From Clavaria fumosa (lineage: Eukaryota; Basidiomycota; Agaricomycetes; Agaricales; Clavariaceae): a DNA stretch of 64,000 nucleotides. The stretch spans positions 248,001 through 312,000 of the forward strand of contig OX637799.1 in NCBI GenBank assembly GCA_951802425.1, given 5' to 3'. Position numbers and translations under genes: made by a program. Below, one piece after another: positions 22,311-33,390 of the stretch. Below the pieces are notes generated by a model. It saw only the letters and a list, made by a program, of their open reading frames with translations, did not search any database and was not told where the DNA came from. The stretch's first letter is position 1. Every line of letters starts with the position of its first letter.

Positions 22311-25300
22311 TTACAAGAAACCATGGAATACTATCACCAGGAAGGCTGCCAACTGGCTGAGGTCGGGAAGCACTGCCGTCCCTAGAGCATTGTCGGGCAA
22401 TGCACTGAAGTCCGCGAGAGGAGTTCCAGAGGCACTTGCTGAAGGTTGGGTGCGGGTAGGTGACAATCCGGAAGTTGGAGCTGGGGTTGTTGTAGCGTCG
22501 TCCCAACATTATTTAGCAAGAAATTATGATTAGATTTTTATACTGAGAAAGACGACGACGCTGACCTTGTACAGGAGGAGGTGCGGGAGGAGGCGCGGGA
22601 GGAGGCGCGGGAGGAGGCGCGGGAGGAGGCACGGGAGGAGGTGCAGGAGGAGGCACGGGAGGAGGTGCAGGAGGAGGTGCGGGAGGAGGCGCGGGAGGAG
22701 GTGCGGGAGGAGGCGCAGGAGGAGGTGCGGGAGGAGGCGCAGGAGGAGGTGCGGGAGGAGGTGCGGGAGGAGGCGCAGGAGGAGGTGCGGGAGGAGGCGC
22801 AGGAGGAGGCGCAGGAGGAGGTGCGGGAGGAGGCGCGGGAGGAGGCGCGGGAGGAGGCGCGGGAGGAGGCACGAGAGGAGGTGCGGGAGGAGGTGCGGGA
22901 GGAGGTGCGGGAGGAGGCACGGGAGGAGGTACGGGGGGAGGCACGGGAGGAGGTACGGGAGGAAGCACGGGAGGAGGTACGGGAGGAGGCACGGGAGGAG
23001 GTACGGGAGGAAGCACGGGAGGAGGTACGGGAGGAGGCACGGGAGGTAGCACGGGAGGAGGTACGGGAGGTGGCACGGGAGGTGGCGCGGGAGGTGGCGC
23101 GGGAGGTGCTGCATTCGCATCATAAGCTTCGCACCCATTAGCAACGCTATCCTAGCTGACTCTTACCAGGAGCGGGCTCGGGAGCCGGGGGAGGCGGAGG
23201 TGGTGGAGGTGGAGGCGCCGCCGGTGGCTGAGGAACTATTATTACAGTAGATGGGTAAACAATTCTTAATTCACACAAGAAAGGACAAACCTGGAGCCGG
23301 GGGAGGTGGAGGTGGCGGCGGCGGAGGCGGCGGAACTACCACTTAGGTGGAAAGGAAATCACAACTATTGCAGCTAAGGAAGGGGAATTACAAACCTGGG
23401 GGCGGGGTAATAGGAGGCAGAGGCGGCGGAACCACCACTACGGAAAATGAATCACGACTACTAAAGTTAAGTAAGGGAGGTACGAACCTGGCGGCGGAGG
23501 CGGTGGAATCACTACAGAAAATGAATCACAACCGCAAAAGTTAAGTAAGGGAGGTACGAACCTGGAGGCGGGGGCGGTGGAACCACCACTATAGAAAATG
23601 AATCACGACTACTAAGGTTAAGTAAGGGAGGTACTAACCTGGCGGTGGAGGCGGTGGAACCACTACAGAAAATGAATCACAACTGCTAAAGTTAAGTAAG
23701 GGAGGTACGAACCTGGCGGCGGAGGCGGTGGAACCACTACAGAAAATGAATCACAACTGCTAAAGTTAAGTAAGGGAGGTACGAACCTGGCGGCGGAGGC
23801 GGTGGAACTACCACTATGGAAAATGAATTACAACCGCTAAAGTTAAGTAAGAGAGGTACGAACCTGGCGGCGGAGGCGGTGGAATCACCACTACAGAAAA
23901 TGAATCACAACTGGCTGAGATGAAAAGAGAAATGGAAGACACGAACCGGGCGGAGGATCTAAAGGAGCGAATGAAGGAATGAGTTGAGACGCAAAATAGA
24001 CGATGAGTTGGGAAATATCTTACCTCCGCATACACCATTATTGCAAACTTGGGGAGGGGTACAACAACCATCTCCGCAGAGAGAGGATGGGCTGGGTGGA
24101 AGTGAGATAATGACTAGCAGCTGAAAAAGTGTCAGATACATACGCAGTGCATCTCGCTGGGGAATGACAATCTGTCAGCTCTGGGCCAGCGAGTAAAGGC
24201 GAAACAAAGGGGACGAACCAACACAAGTCTGATTCTGGCATACTTCATCTGCTGTACAGCAAGGTCCGGGTCGGCAGGGAGTAGTTCCACTTAACGAGTC
24301 AAATTATAGGGATCCGAAATATCAGAGTAAACGGAATGGGGAGACGTACGCAATACAGGGAGGGTCTAAGGGAGGGAAAATGGAGTGAATTGAGACGCAA
24401 AATATACAAGTTAGAAATTATCTGACCCCCGCATACACCATTATTGCAAACTTGGGGAGGGGTACAACAACCATCTCCGCAGAGAGATGATGGGCTGGGT
24501 GGAAGTGAGATAATGACTAGCAGCTGAAAAAGTGTCAGATACATACGCAGCGCATCTCGCTGGGGAATGACAATCTGTCAGCTCTGGAACAGCGAGTAAA
24601 GGCGAAACAAAGGGGACGAACCAACACAAGTCTGATTCTGGCATACTTCATCTGCTGTACAGCAAGGTCCGGGTCGGCAGGGAGTAGTTCCACTTAACGA
24701 GTCAAAATTATAGGGATCCGAAATACCAGAGTAAACGGAATGGGGAGACGTACGCAATACAGGGAGGATCTAAGGGAAAATGGAGTGAATTGAGACGCAA
24801 AATATACAAGTTAGAAATTATCTGACCTCCGCATACACCATTATTGCAAACTTGGGGAGGGGTACAACAACCATCTCCGCAGAGAGAAGATGGACTGAGT
24901 GGAAGTGAGACCATGATTAGCAGTCGAACAGGCACCAGATACATACGCAGTGCATCTCGCTGGGTATCACAATCTGTTAGCTTTGGGACAGTAAGTAAAG
25001 GCAAAACAAATCGACGAACCAACACAAGTCTGATTCTGGCATACTTCATCTGCTGTACAGCAAGGTCCGGGTCGGCAGGGAGTAGTTCCACTAAATGGGT
25101 CAAAATTATAGGGATCCGAAACGCCAGAGTAAAACGGAATGGGGAGACGTACGCAATACAGGGAGGATCTAACGGAGGGAAAATGGAGTGAATTGAGACG
25201 CAAAATATACAAGTCAGAAATTATCTGACCTCCGCATACACCATTATTGCAAACTTTGGGGGGGGCACAACAACCATCTCCGCAGAGAGAAGATGGACTG

Positions 25301-27916
25301 AGTGGAAGTGAGACCATGATTAGCAGTCGAACAGGCACCAGACACATACGCAGTGCATCTCGCTGGGTATCACAATCTGTTAGCTTTGGGACAGTAAGTA
25401 AAGGCAAAACAAATCGACGAACCAACACAAGTCTGATTCTGGCATACTTCATCTGCTGTACAGCAAGGTCCGGGTCGGCAGGGAGTAGTTCCACTTAACG
25501 AGTCAAATTATAGGGATCCGAAATATCAGAGTAAACGGAATGGGGAGACGTACGCAATACAGGGAGGGTCTAAGGGAGGGAAAATGGAGTGAATTGAGAC
25601 GCAAAATATACAAGTTAGAAATTATCTGACCTCCGCATACACCATTATTGCAAACTTTGGGAGGGGTACAACAACCATCTCCGCAGAGAGATGATGGGCT
25701 GGGTGGAAGTGAGACAATGACTGGCAGCTGAAAAAATGTCAGATACATACGCAGCGCATCTCGCTGGGGAATGACAATCTGTCAGCTCTGGAACAGCGAG
25801 TAAAGGCGAAACAAAGGGGACGAACCAACACAAGTCTGATTCTGGCATACTTCATTTGCTGTACAGCAAGGTCCGGGTCGGCAGGGAGTAGTTCCACTAA
25901 ATGGGTCAAAATTATAGGGATCCGAAATGCCAGAGTAAAACGGAATGGGGAGACGTACGCAATACAGGGAGGATCTAAGGGAGGGAAAATGGAGTGAATT
26001 GAGACGCAAAATATACAAGTCAGAAATTATCTGACCTCCGCATACACCATTATTGCAAACTTTGGGAGGGGTACAACAACCATCTCCACAGAGAGAGGAT
26101 GGGCTGGGTGGAAGTGAGATAATGACTGGCAGCTGAAAAAGTGTCAGATACATACGCAGCGCATCTCGCTGGGGAATGACAATCTGTCAGCTCTGGGCCA
26201 GCGAGTAAAGGCAAAACAAAGAGGACGAACCAACACAAGTCTGATTCAAGCACACTTGATCTGCCATACAGCAAGGTCCGGGGCGGCAGGGAGTAGTTCC
26301 GCTAAACGAGTTAAGATTATAAGCGCCCGATACACTAGAGAAACGAAACTGGAAAGTTTACTTTGCACAAGGGGGATCTTAGGGAGTGAATAAGTGAGCG
26401 AATTGAGACAAAATATACAACAGGTTAGGAAATATCCGACCGATGCATGTCCCATTACTGCAGATCTTGGGAGGGGCACAACAACCATCTCCGCAGAGAG
26501 AGGATGGGCTGCGTGGAATGGAAGTAAGATAATGATCAGTGACAGAAAAGTGCCATATACATACGCAGCGCATCTCGCTGGAATGACAATCTGTTAGCTC
26601 TGGAACAGCGAGTAAAGGCAAAACAAAGGGGACGAACCAACACAAGTCTGATTCAAGCACACTTGATCCGCCGTACAGCAAGGTCCGGGGCGGCAGGGAG
26701 TGGTTCCGCTAAACGAGTTAAGATTATAAGCACCTGATACACTAGAGAAACGAAACTGGAAAGTTTACTTTGTACAAGGGGGATCTTAGGGAGTGAATAA
26801 GTGAGCGAATTGAGACGCAAAATATACAAGAGGTTAGGAAATATCCGACCGATGCATGTCCCATCACTGCAGATCTTGGGAGGGGCACAACAACCATCTT
26901 CTCCGCAGGGAGAGGATGGGCTGCGTGGAATGGAAGTAAGATAATGATCAGTGACAGAAAAAGTGCCATATACATACGCAGCGCATTTCGCTGAAATGAC
27001 AATCTGTTAGCTCTGGAACAGCGAGTACAAGAAGTGAGTGAACTTCTTACTAGTGCATTGCCCTTCTTCATTACAGGTTTGAGGAGGGGTGCAACAGCTA
27101 TTTGAACCGCAGGCGAAGGATGGGCTAGGTGGAAGTGAGACGATGACTGGCGACTGAAGAAATGCAAACCACATACACAGTGCAATTCGCTGTACATTTG
27201 CAAGAGGAAATCAGGGAGTGAATTTAGGGCTAAGATATACAAAGAGTAGGAAATATTTGACCTGTGCATGTATCTCCATTGCAAATTTGGGAAGGATCGC
27301 AACAATCATTTTCACCGCAAGCGAAGGATTCCCTGGGTGAGTGAGATCGTGACTGGGGACCGTAAACATGCCAAATGCATACCCAGGACAATTCACTGGA
27401 TACAGTTGCAGGAGGGAATGAAGGAGTGAGTTGAGAACCCATATGTACGAAGAAAACGGGACAATATCTGACCTATGCATGACCCTTCCTCAGTGCAAGT
27501 TTGGGTAGGCTGACAACAATTAACAGGACCGCAGATGGAGGATTCGCTAGGTGGAGGTGAGATCGTAACCAGCAGCCATAAAGGCCAGATACCTACCCAG
27601 GACAAGTCCCTGAGATGCATTTGAGAACTCATCAGACGAACGGAAAATGACGAGAATCTGCATACTTCGGCAGAGGCCATCGACGCAAATCTGGGGCTCT
27701 AGCAAAATAAAAGAGTTAATTCCTACACCTTCTCATGCGAGCTCTTGAGAAAGACGCACCTGGGCATGTACCGTTTATGCAGAGACCACCCCTGCTAACC
27801 AGTCTCTGAGCGATTCTTAGCCATCGATCGCTCTCTGCATTGGCGGCGAGGCGAGCTGCGACGTTGCCTAACAGAAAGAAGGTGAGGAGGACGAGAATGA
27901 CCCGTCCTTTGGACAT
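22311..27916 (-). CDS. modular secreted protein: ~18 six-cysteine modules, polyproline stalk, PPPA/PPPV domain, GPI-type tail
   Basis: A gene of about fifty exons with no homologue I can name. Exon 1 (27760-27916) encodes a signal peptide (hydrophobic core [12 protein letters not shown], then AA). About 18 cysteine modules follow with spacing C-x6-C-x3/4-CC-x5-C-x4/5-C. Each is built from a 13-16 base microexon carrying Cys1 and a ~68-71 base exon carrying Cys2-6. Examples are [15 protein letters not shown] followed by [12 protein letters not shown], and [14 protein letters not shown] followed by [11 protein letters not shown]. Next come about ten Pro-rich mini-exons (23170-23960), then one 543-base exon (22566-23108) of PPPA/PPPV repeats. 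The last exon (22311-22480) ends in a hydrophobic tail, [13 protein letters not shown], after small residues, as for GPI anchoring. Introns are phase 1 between modules and phase 2 inside them. It is likely a cell-wall surface protein; function is unknown. Alternative acceptors exist, so exact exon choice is uncertain. Confidence 0.78.
22566..23108 (-). repeat. 12-base coding minisatellite (PPPA/PPPV tetrapeptides)
   Basis: About 44 imperfect copies of a 12-base unit, GGGAGGAGGCGC-like on the plus strand, with variants ending GTGC, GCAC or GTAC. They form a single 543-base exon (181 codons) of the modular gene. Variants are clustered: Ala types dominate one half and Val types the other. The plus strand is extremely G-rich and purine-rich. 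All variation is in whole codons. Confidence 0.9.
23395..23960 (-). repeat. tandem mini-exon/intron array (~75-base period)
   Basis: Six near-identical copies of a unit holding a 24-27 base exon ([12 protein letters not shown] coding) and a ~50-base intron. They start near 23488, 23562, 23638, 23712, 23788 and 23864. More divergent relatives lie at about 23395, 23290 and 23168. Every exon is a multiple of three bases and is flanked by phase 1 introns, so copy number can change without shifting frame. Confidence 0.85.
23990..27040 (-). repeat. tandem ~402-base array, each unit encoding two cysteine modules
   Basis: The same landmark (caccattattgcaaact) recurs at 24033, 24436, 24836, 25239, 25640 and 26045, spacings of 400-405 bases. 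Diverged copies lie near 26450 and 26860. Each unit holds four exons, two microexons and two longer exons, and four introns. Introns are as similar between units as exons are, which points to recent whole-unit duplication or conversion. Confidence 0.92.
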
Positions 27917-29573
27917 CCTTAGAGGGAAAACTAGGGATGAGTACTAGGTGGTCGAAGTCAATCAGGGTTTCTTTTCACAGGGCAAATTCACCCGGTGCTC
28001 ACCCTGTAAAAAACAACGATGGATGGCAACTCCCGTGTCTTCGCCGGATGCAGCGTGGGCGCCGGTCTATTTCAGATCCAGCGCCGGGCGCTCAGCGCTC
28101 AGCGCCTGATCTCGATCTCTCATTTTTCCTAATCCGCATCTGACGGGCGGCGAACAAGCAAAACCCCTTTTCACATGCATCATGATTGTGGTAGATGAGC
28201 ATAAAGGGCTGACAAAAGCGCTTACCAGTTGAACGTTGAACTTTGAACGTTATATTGAATCAAGCTTTTCCCAACACGGGGGTAGACTTTGCTACCTTGA
28301 CAAAGTTTCGTGAAACTGCTGCGACGAGGGTCAGGGTCAGGGCACAAACGGAGTCTAAATTCACATGTACCATACTATATCGGTACAAGTTGCCAGTATG
28401 TTTAGAATAGGACAAGTACGTAGCTGGCACCGCCTTCCTTTCGCTAGGTGTGCATACACCCAAGCGGCTCAAGGAAGATCCTCAGACAATGAAGCTTCGC
28501 TGGTAGGCTCGGAGATTCGTAACGGCAACTCTGAGCATCGCAAGTATTGCCATGGCAACCTAAAAAAAACCTCTTATGCAACTGCCGGCGAATTTGCGAA
28601 CCCGGCTGGGAAAATATGCGGAAAGCACAAGGGAGGGGCCGTCTTTCGACGGCAGAGCCCTTGCTTGCATAAATGAAAGCTTAAATATAGACAATCCCTG
28701 CGTAGCGCTACTACATTATGATAACCCTGCCATATATTCAAAGTGCACTACTTGCTACCATGTAGTTTATATATGTACATAGTTAGATGGACCCCAGACT
28801 TTGTCTTGTCTGTGCACAAGTGTCTGACTGTCTGGGCCATCTTCCTACAGCTTATGCCACTTGTTTCTACACTGAATCTACAGATTATTGCAACCTGCTT
28901 TTGTCTCATTGATAATAAATATTTGTGCAAAGCAATGTCCACCTTGTGCAAGCAAGGGCTGGCACAAGACAGCACTTCCCTAGTACTATTATTTATGTTG
29001 GAAATACCTGACATCATGTGTACTTATCCACATCAGCAGGCCCCCAAGCACAACAAGGGTGGGAACATGTGAACTTATGTGCTTGCATCACACATCAGGC
29101 CCCAAGTGCAGTGAGGGTCGGAGGATCCAGACAACTACACCCAGCCACAGCATACAGGTCAACTGCAAACAACACCCGCACTACCTACTCAGCCCTAGCA
29201 TAGCCCGGGTTAACTGCTAGTGTAACCACAAATTCTCTTGCATGACTGGCGGATACTGGAGCCATCAGGCATGCTCGGTAATAGCGCCCTCTACATTGCT
29301 TCACAAGGGCATGGTCATATTTGTAAAAGGTGACTATAGCAAGACATCTGAGCTCGGCAGAGGTCACTGTTCCATGAACAGTATGAACAACACAATGTGA
29401 CACATTAGACGAGTCCGACTTCGGTATAAAGACAAACATTAGGCGCTCACGGCGCCGGGGAGTTCCGAAAAATTAAGGACAGTGGATGATGGAGCTGCAG
29501 GGTGATGATGTGGGCTTAGGAACGTGCGGCCGGCAAAGAGGGACTCACAGCCGCAGTTAGAAATTTACAAATT
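27917..29573. other. intergenic region with short simple repeats and a possible retroelement relic
   Basis: About 1.66 kb with no supported gene. It includes the promoter side of the modular gene. Near 28080-28105 is a GCGCTCAGCGCTCAGCGCC-like palindromic repeat, and near 28229-28250 three TTGAAC-type repeats. Around 29040-29150 are imperfect copies of a CATCAGGCCCCCAAG-like segment. Near 29247-29280 one frame reads LADTGAIRHAR between stops, weakly like a copia-type protease site. Confidence 0.4.
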
Positions 29574-32500
29574 TTACGAGAAGATCTCCGTGAGGGTTCG
29601 ACGTCGTTCCATCTCGGATATCTGCGAGTGGCCCTGCGACTGGGCACCAAGACGCTCTGTATCCAAAGATCCTCGCGTCCGAAAAGCCAGCGTCCGTCGC
29701 CTCGAATCTTTGTCAGTGTCTGAGCTTGAATGAGACTTCTTGATGGCAGGCGGCGAGGCGGTCGTCGCTTCTCCAGGGTTCGATGATGATTGTGATACCG
29801 TACGCTTCCTGTTGTCTTGTTGCTGGACTCCGCTGAGTGCAGAGATAGAAACGGCGGCCGGGCGCGAGAAGGTGACAGTCTTCGTGCGATAATGCGAACC
29901 CGAGCTGGCTCTGCTCACAGGTGACGGATTGACGTCAGGCGATGAGACAGTATGTGGCGTCACAGCGGTTGTGGCGCCTGGAGTAGCAATAGTGCCAAGG
30001 GTTGGAGGCAAGTGACTCCCACGAGGCACAGTCATGGATACCAGATTGCTCCTGCGACGGAGGCTTTTGTCGGCTCTAGCGTTGGCTCTAGAGGGAGGTG
30101 ATGGGTCTGGCTCTGGCTGCGACAGCCCTGTCCCGAGAGAGAGGTCAAGTAATGTGCGGTCCGACTCTATTCTTTCTGGTGGAGTGGGTGAGGGGGCCAG
30201 AGCGCGTATAGTTGCCGTGGAATCCACGGATTCAGCAAATGATACCCGGGGATCTTGATTGTCGATGTGGTCCTGTATGGCAAAGCGACGCGAAGAAACC
30301 AAGTCTGAGAAATTTCTGCTTGAAGCGGAGGTGATGGAGCGCGGTGGGGGTGAGCGAAGTTCGCGGTAGTCATCCGTACTACTGCGACGGTCCCGATCTC
30401 GGAAGGAGGCGAGGCTTGAAGATGGTCGGGCACTGGGGGTAAGGGTATTCTCTGATCGGGTTGCGAGACGCCTCAGAGAATCGCTTGCACGTTCGCTACT
30501 TCGATGGGAGGCAGCACTTCTTCGTCCCTCTGAGCTCCTATTTTCATCCAAACTCCTCCTCACACTACCAGCATCGGAATGTGCGACATGTCTCTCCTCC
30601 AGATCCAAGCTCACGGTTCGCGCATGAGCCGCCCCATGTTCATTCATTGATACCTCCTTGAGCACCTTTCCCATGTCCAACATGAAGCCGGTGACGGTCC
30701 TGACCAGTTCATCGCTTACCCTCAAAGAATCCCTATAGTTCGAGTGGACCATTCTCCATGACTCAGCACTTATTCTGTCACCCTCGTCCGACACCTCGGA
30801 ATCGATTTGTTCTTGGAGAGCCTTGTTCATCCCTGTTCTGGTGAGCACGTTGACCTTCTCTGTCATGTGGACGACGCTTTGCGCGCTCCTGAACAAGTCC
30901 GATACCGCCGTTGTAGTGGGTAGCCTTAGTAACTGCGATTCAAAAGCTTTCAGGGCCTCCACCATAAGTCGTCCGTGATCAGGATTCGTGTTTTGTGAGC
31001 GAAGATGGAGGCCTGGACTTGGTTGGCGAGAGATCGGCGTACTAGCACCGTACCGACTCAGTACGGTCGAACCGATGTTTAAAGGGGACGTGTAGCGATC
31101 GCGGTCGTAATGGAGCCCTTGACGGCTACCAGCTGCAGACCTAGCCTTGTCCCGTTCCCCCGGGCTCGAAGAAAGGGGCGTCTGGGCGACTTTCATTTGT
31201 AGTGTTTCATTATCCGCGTGCCCTACTTTCGTTTCGTTGGCCCTGGAGGGGGTCCAAGGCCGGGCTGGAGGATAGGAAGGTTGCCGTTCTCCAAAATTCC
31301 CGTCATGATCTCCAACGTCTGGATGCATTTGAGTTGAGGAATGTTCTGTGGGCAGACTTGGTGTTGTGCGACAATCAGATTTGACGTCGAGCCCATTCCT
31401 ACCCTCCATAGCATTGCCCACTGCAATTCCATCGGCGCTTCTCGCATCTCGGGTCGTAGCTTCTCTATTTAGCCAATCTTGAAGATCTCTACCTTTGCCT
31501 TTGCCTTTCGGTCCCAGTATTCCAGCCACTGCGCCAACAACCGAACCCAACCGAGTTCTTTTTCTATACTCCCGAAAGTCAGCAGAAAATACATCCTCTG
31601 ACTCTGCAGTACTACTGCTGGCCTTCCTCAGGATTCCGGCGGCTTTGAGACCCTGCCCAACCAAACTTCTTTTGCCGGTCTGATTATCGAAGGCTTTCGC
31701 TGCTGCACGCCGTTCTGCGGCCAAATTGTCAAGGGGTAAACGTGATACACCCACACCAGAACCCTCTGGTGGCCCCCGTATTGTGTCAGATCGCTTTCTC
31801 GACGAGCCATTGATTGCCCATCTTTCTGCGAATGAGTTTGTACTCCCGTTTAGCGCAAGGGACCTAAAGGACTTCGGTGACGGAGAGGCGTGTGATATCT
31901 GAAAGTTGTGCTCGACATCGTCTATGTGTGGGCGATATTGAGGAGGAATAGGGTTGACAGAAACTGGCTGTGAGGAGACCGTAACGTTAGTGATATAAAT
32001 ACGCTAACAGCTGAAGATATATTCACCCTATCATCGATGCTTTTCCTCTCCCTCGGCGACTCCGTCTCACGGAATTCTCTTGGAATTGCGCTCCTCGGCC
32101 TTAAGCCTGCTCCAATACTTCCACTTTCACGGACAGAAGCCACGGCAGCAAGGGCTGCGGCAGTGACGTCTTTTTCACTCCCCCTGTCTCGATGTCGGTC
32201 CCGATCAAACAAATGATCCACGACAGCCATATTAATTGTCCTCCTAGTTGTCCTCAAGGCGCCATTCATCTCCTTTCTTTCACTGATAGCACTCTGGCTT
32301 GGTAAGGATCTGGTGGGCAAATCGGAAGCGTGCCTCCTCTGTTGGGAAAGAGATCGTGCGATAGCGCCAGTCACAGATGCTTGCGTAGGGCTCTGTTGCG
32401 AAAGGGGGCGACGCGCGGAAGACGATGTGGGAAACTGAGGATATGAAGGTATGGAACGGACATGCGAAGCTGTTGTTGAGGAAGGCGGCGGGCTAAATTC

Positions 32501-33390
32501 GTCGTGAGCCTCGGATATCTCGAGGTTCTCGAGTTCAGTCTCAGAGCCCGAAAGGGCTTGCCTGGGGGACGTGTGCTGCCTTTGCTTGCCCGACGAAGTC
32601 GACGGGTGAGGTGTGTGTGTACGATGGAGAGGCAGGGTAGAGGGTGGGGCTGATATAGGGGAAAGAGAGGATAAACGGGACGGGTACGAGGTCAATCTGT
32701 CCAAAGCCTATCACGTGGGCACAGCGATGGCAAATGTGAGCGCATAACACCAGTGTGTATTTTTTGGTTTTAAGGAGTACATGGACAAAGAAAAGCGTCA
32801 CAACGCCGTCAGCAGGTGTTAGGGAGACAGTGAAATTCACGTACGATTCTATTTCGATGAGCCAGTGTCCTCACACGTTGGAGGGCAAGTACATTTTCGC
32901 CCGGGCTCCTTGCAGATGCAAAACTTGAAGTAGATTGACCCGCCCTGTTGTCTTCCACACGATCGCCATTATGAGCAACTCCACCGGCGGAAGTTAGAAA
33001 ACGAGCGGGAATAACATCTTCATCTTCATCATAGTATAATTTAGCAGTGGCGTTTTCGTTCGTGACCAAAATGTTATGGGTATCGGTTGGATTGAAAGGC
33101 GTATCGGTGGGATTTAGAGGGGGAGGACGCGAGGCCGCACGATCTAGAGATGGCACGGGACGGGAGGTGGTACAATGGTCACCCGTGCTGCCACTCCCCG
33201 TCGAATTCGTGGCAGGAGGTGAGGGCAGACCAGTATGCGTAGAGCGAACGGAAGAAGAAGAGCCGCCTGGGCTCGGAGGTTCAGGAAGCTCGGGTAATTC
33301 AGACGAAGCAGCTCCGCCGATGAAGATTGCAGAGGACGGACGTGGTCGCAAGGTAGACGCTGATAAAGAAGGGCGAGGACGAGGAGTCAT
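29574..33390 (-). CDS. long, mostly disordered protein of unknown function
   Basis: Three exons, about 32840-33390, 32040-32715 and 29574-31960. Exon 1 starts MTPRPRPSLSASTLRPRPSS and ends LQRVRTLAHRNRI. It joins across a GTACGT...GATAG intron to ALDRLTSYPSRLSSLSPISA in exon 2. Exon 2 ends RKSIDDR. Exon 3 continues with NSFAERWAINGSSRKRSD and SRLPLDNLAAERRAAAKAFD. Further on are LVGQGLKAAGILRK and a probable helical region near 30680-30960 (KAFESQLLRLPTT, SWRMVHSNYRDSLRVSDELV). Most of the ~1,150 residues are Ser/Arg/Pro-rich. The joins LAHRNRI-ALDRL and NLAAERRAAAKAFDNQ look like conserved islands. I cannot name a family. A cytoskeletal or polarity scaffold is a possible but unproven role. 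Confidence 0.7.

Noticed and set aside
22581..23141. Long plus-strand frame made of REEAREEV repeats
   Set aside because: It is the antisense shadow of the PPPA/PPPV exon. The minus-strand reading joins in frame to exons on both sides and ends in a plausible tail; the plus frame has no such context.
22530..23144. Minus-strand frame of HLLPRLLPR repeats in the minisatellite
   Set aside because: Alternate frame of the same repeat. The PPPA/PPPV frame is the one that connects with both neighbouring exons at phase 1.
24024..24091. Hevein-type chitin-binding (CBM18) domain
   Set aside because: Cysteine spacing is near but shorter (C-x6-C rather than x8), and the conserved Ser and aromatic residues of hevein are missing.
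23990..26900. The 402-base array as a satellite, CRISPR or transposon array
   Set aside because: The unit carries splice sites and coding exons in constant phase, lies inside a longer reading frame, and has no spacers, terminal repeats or transposase.
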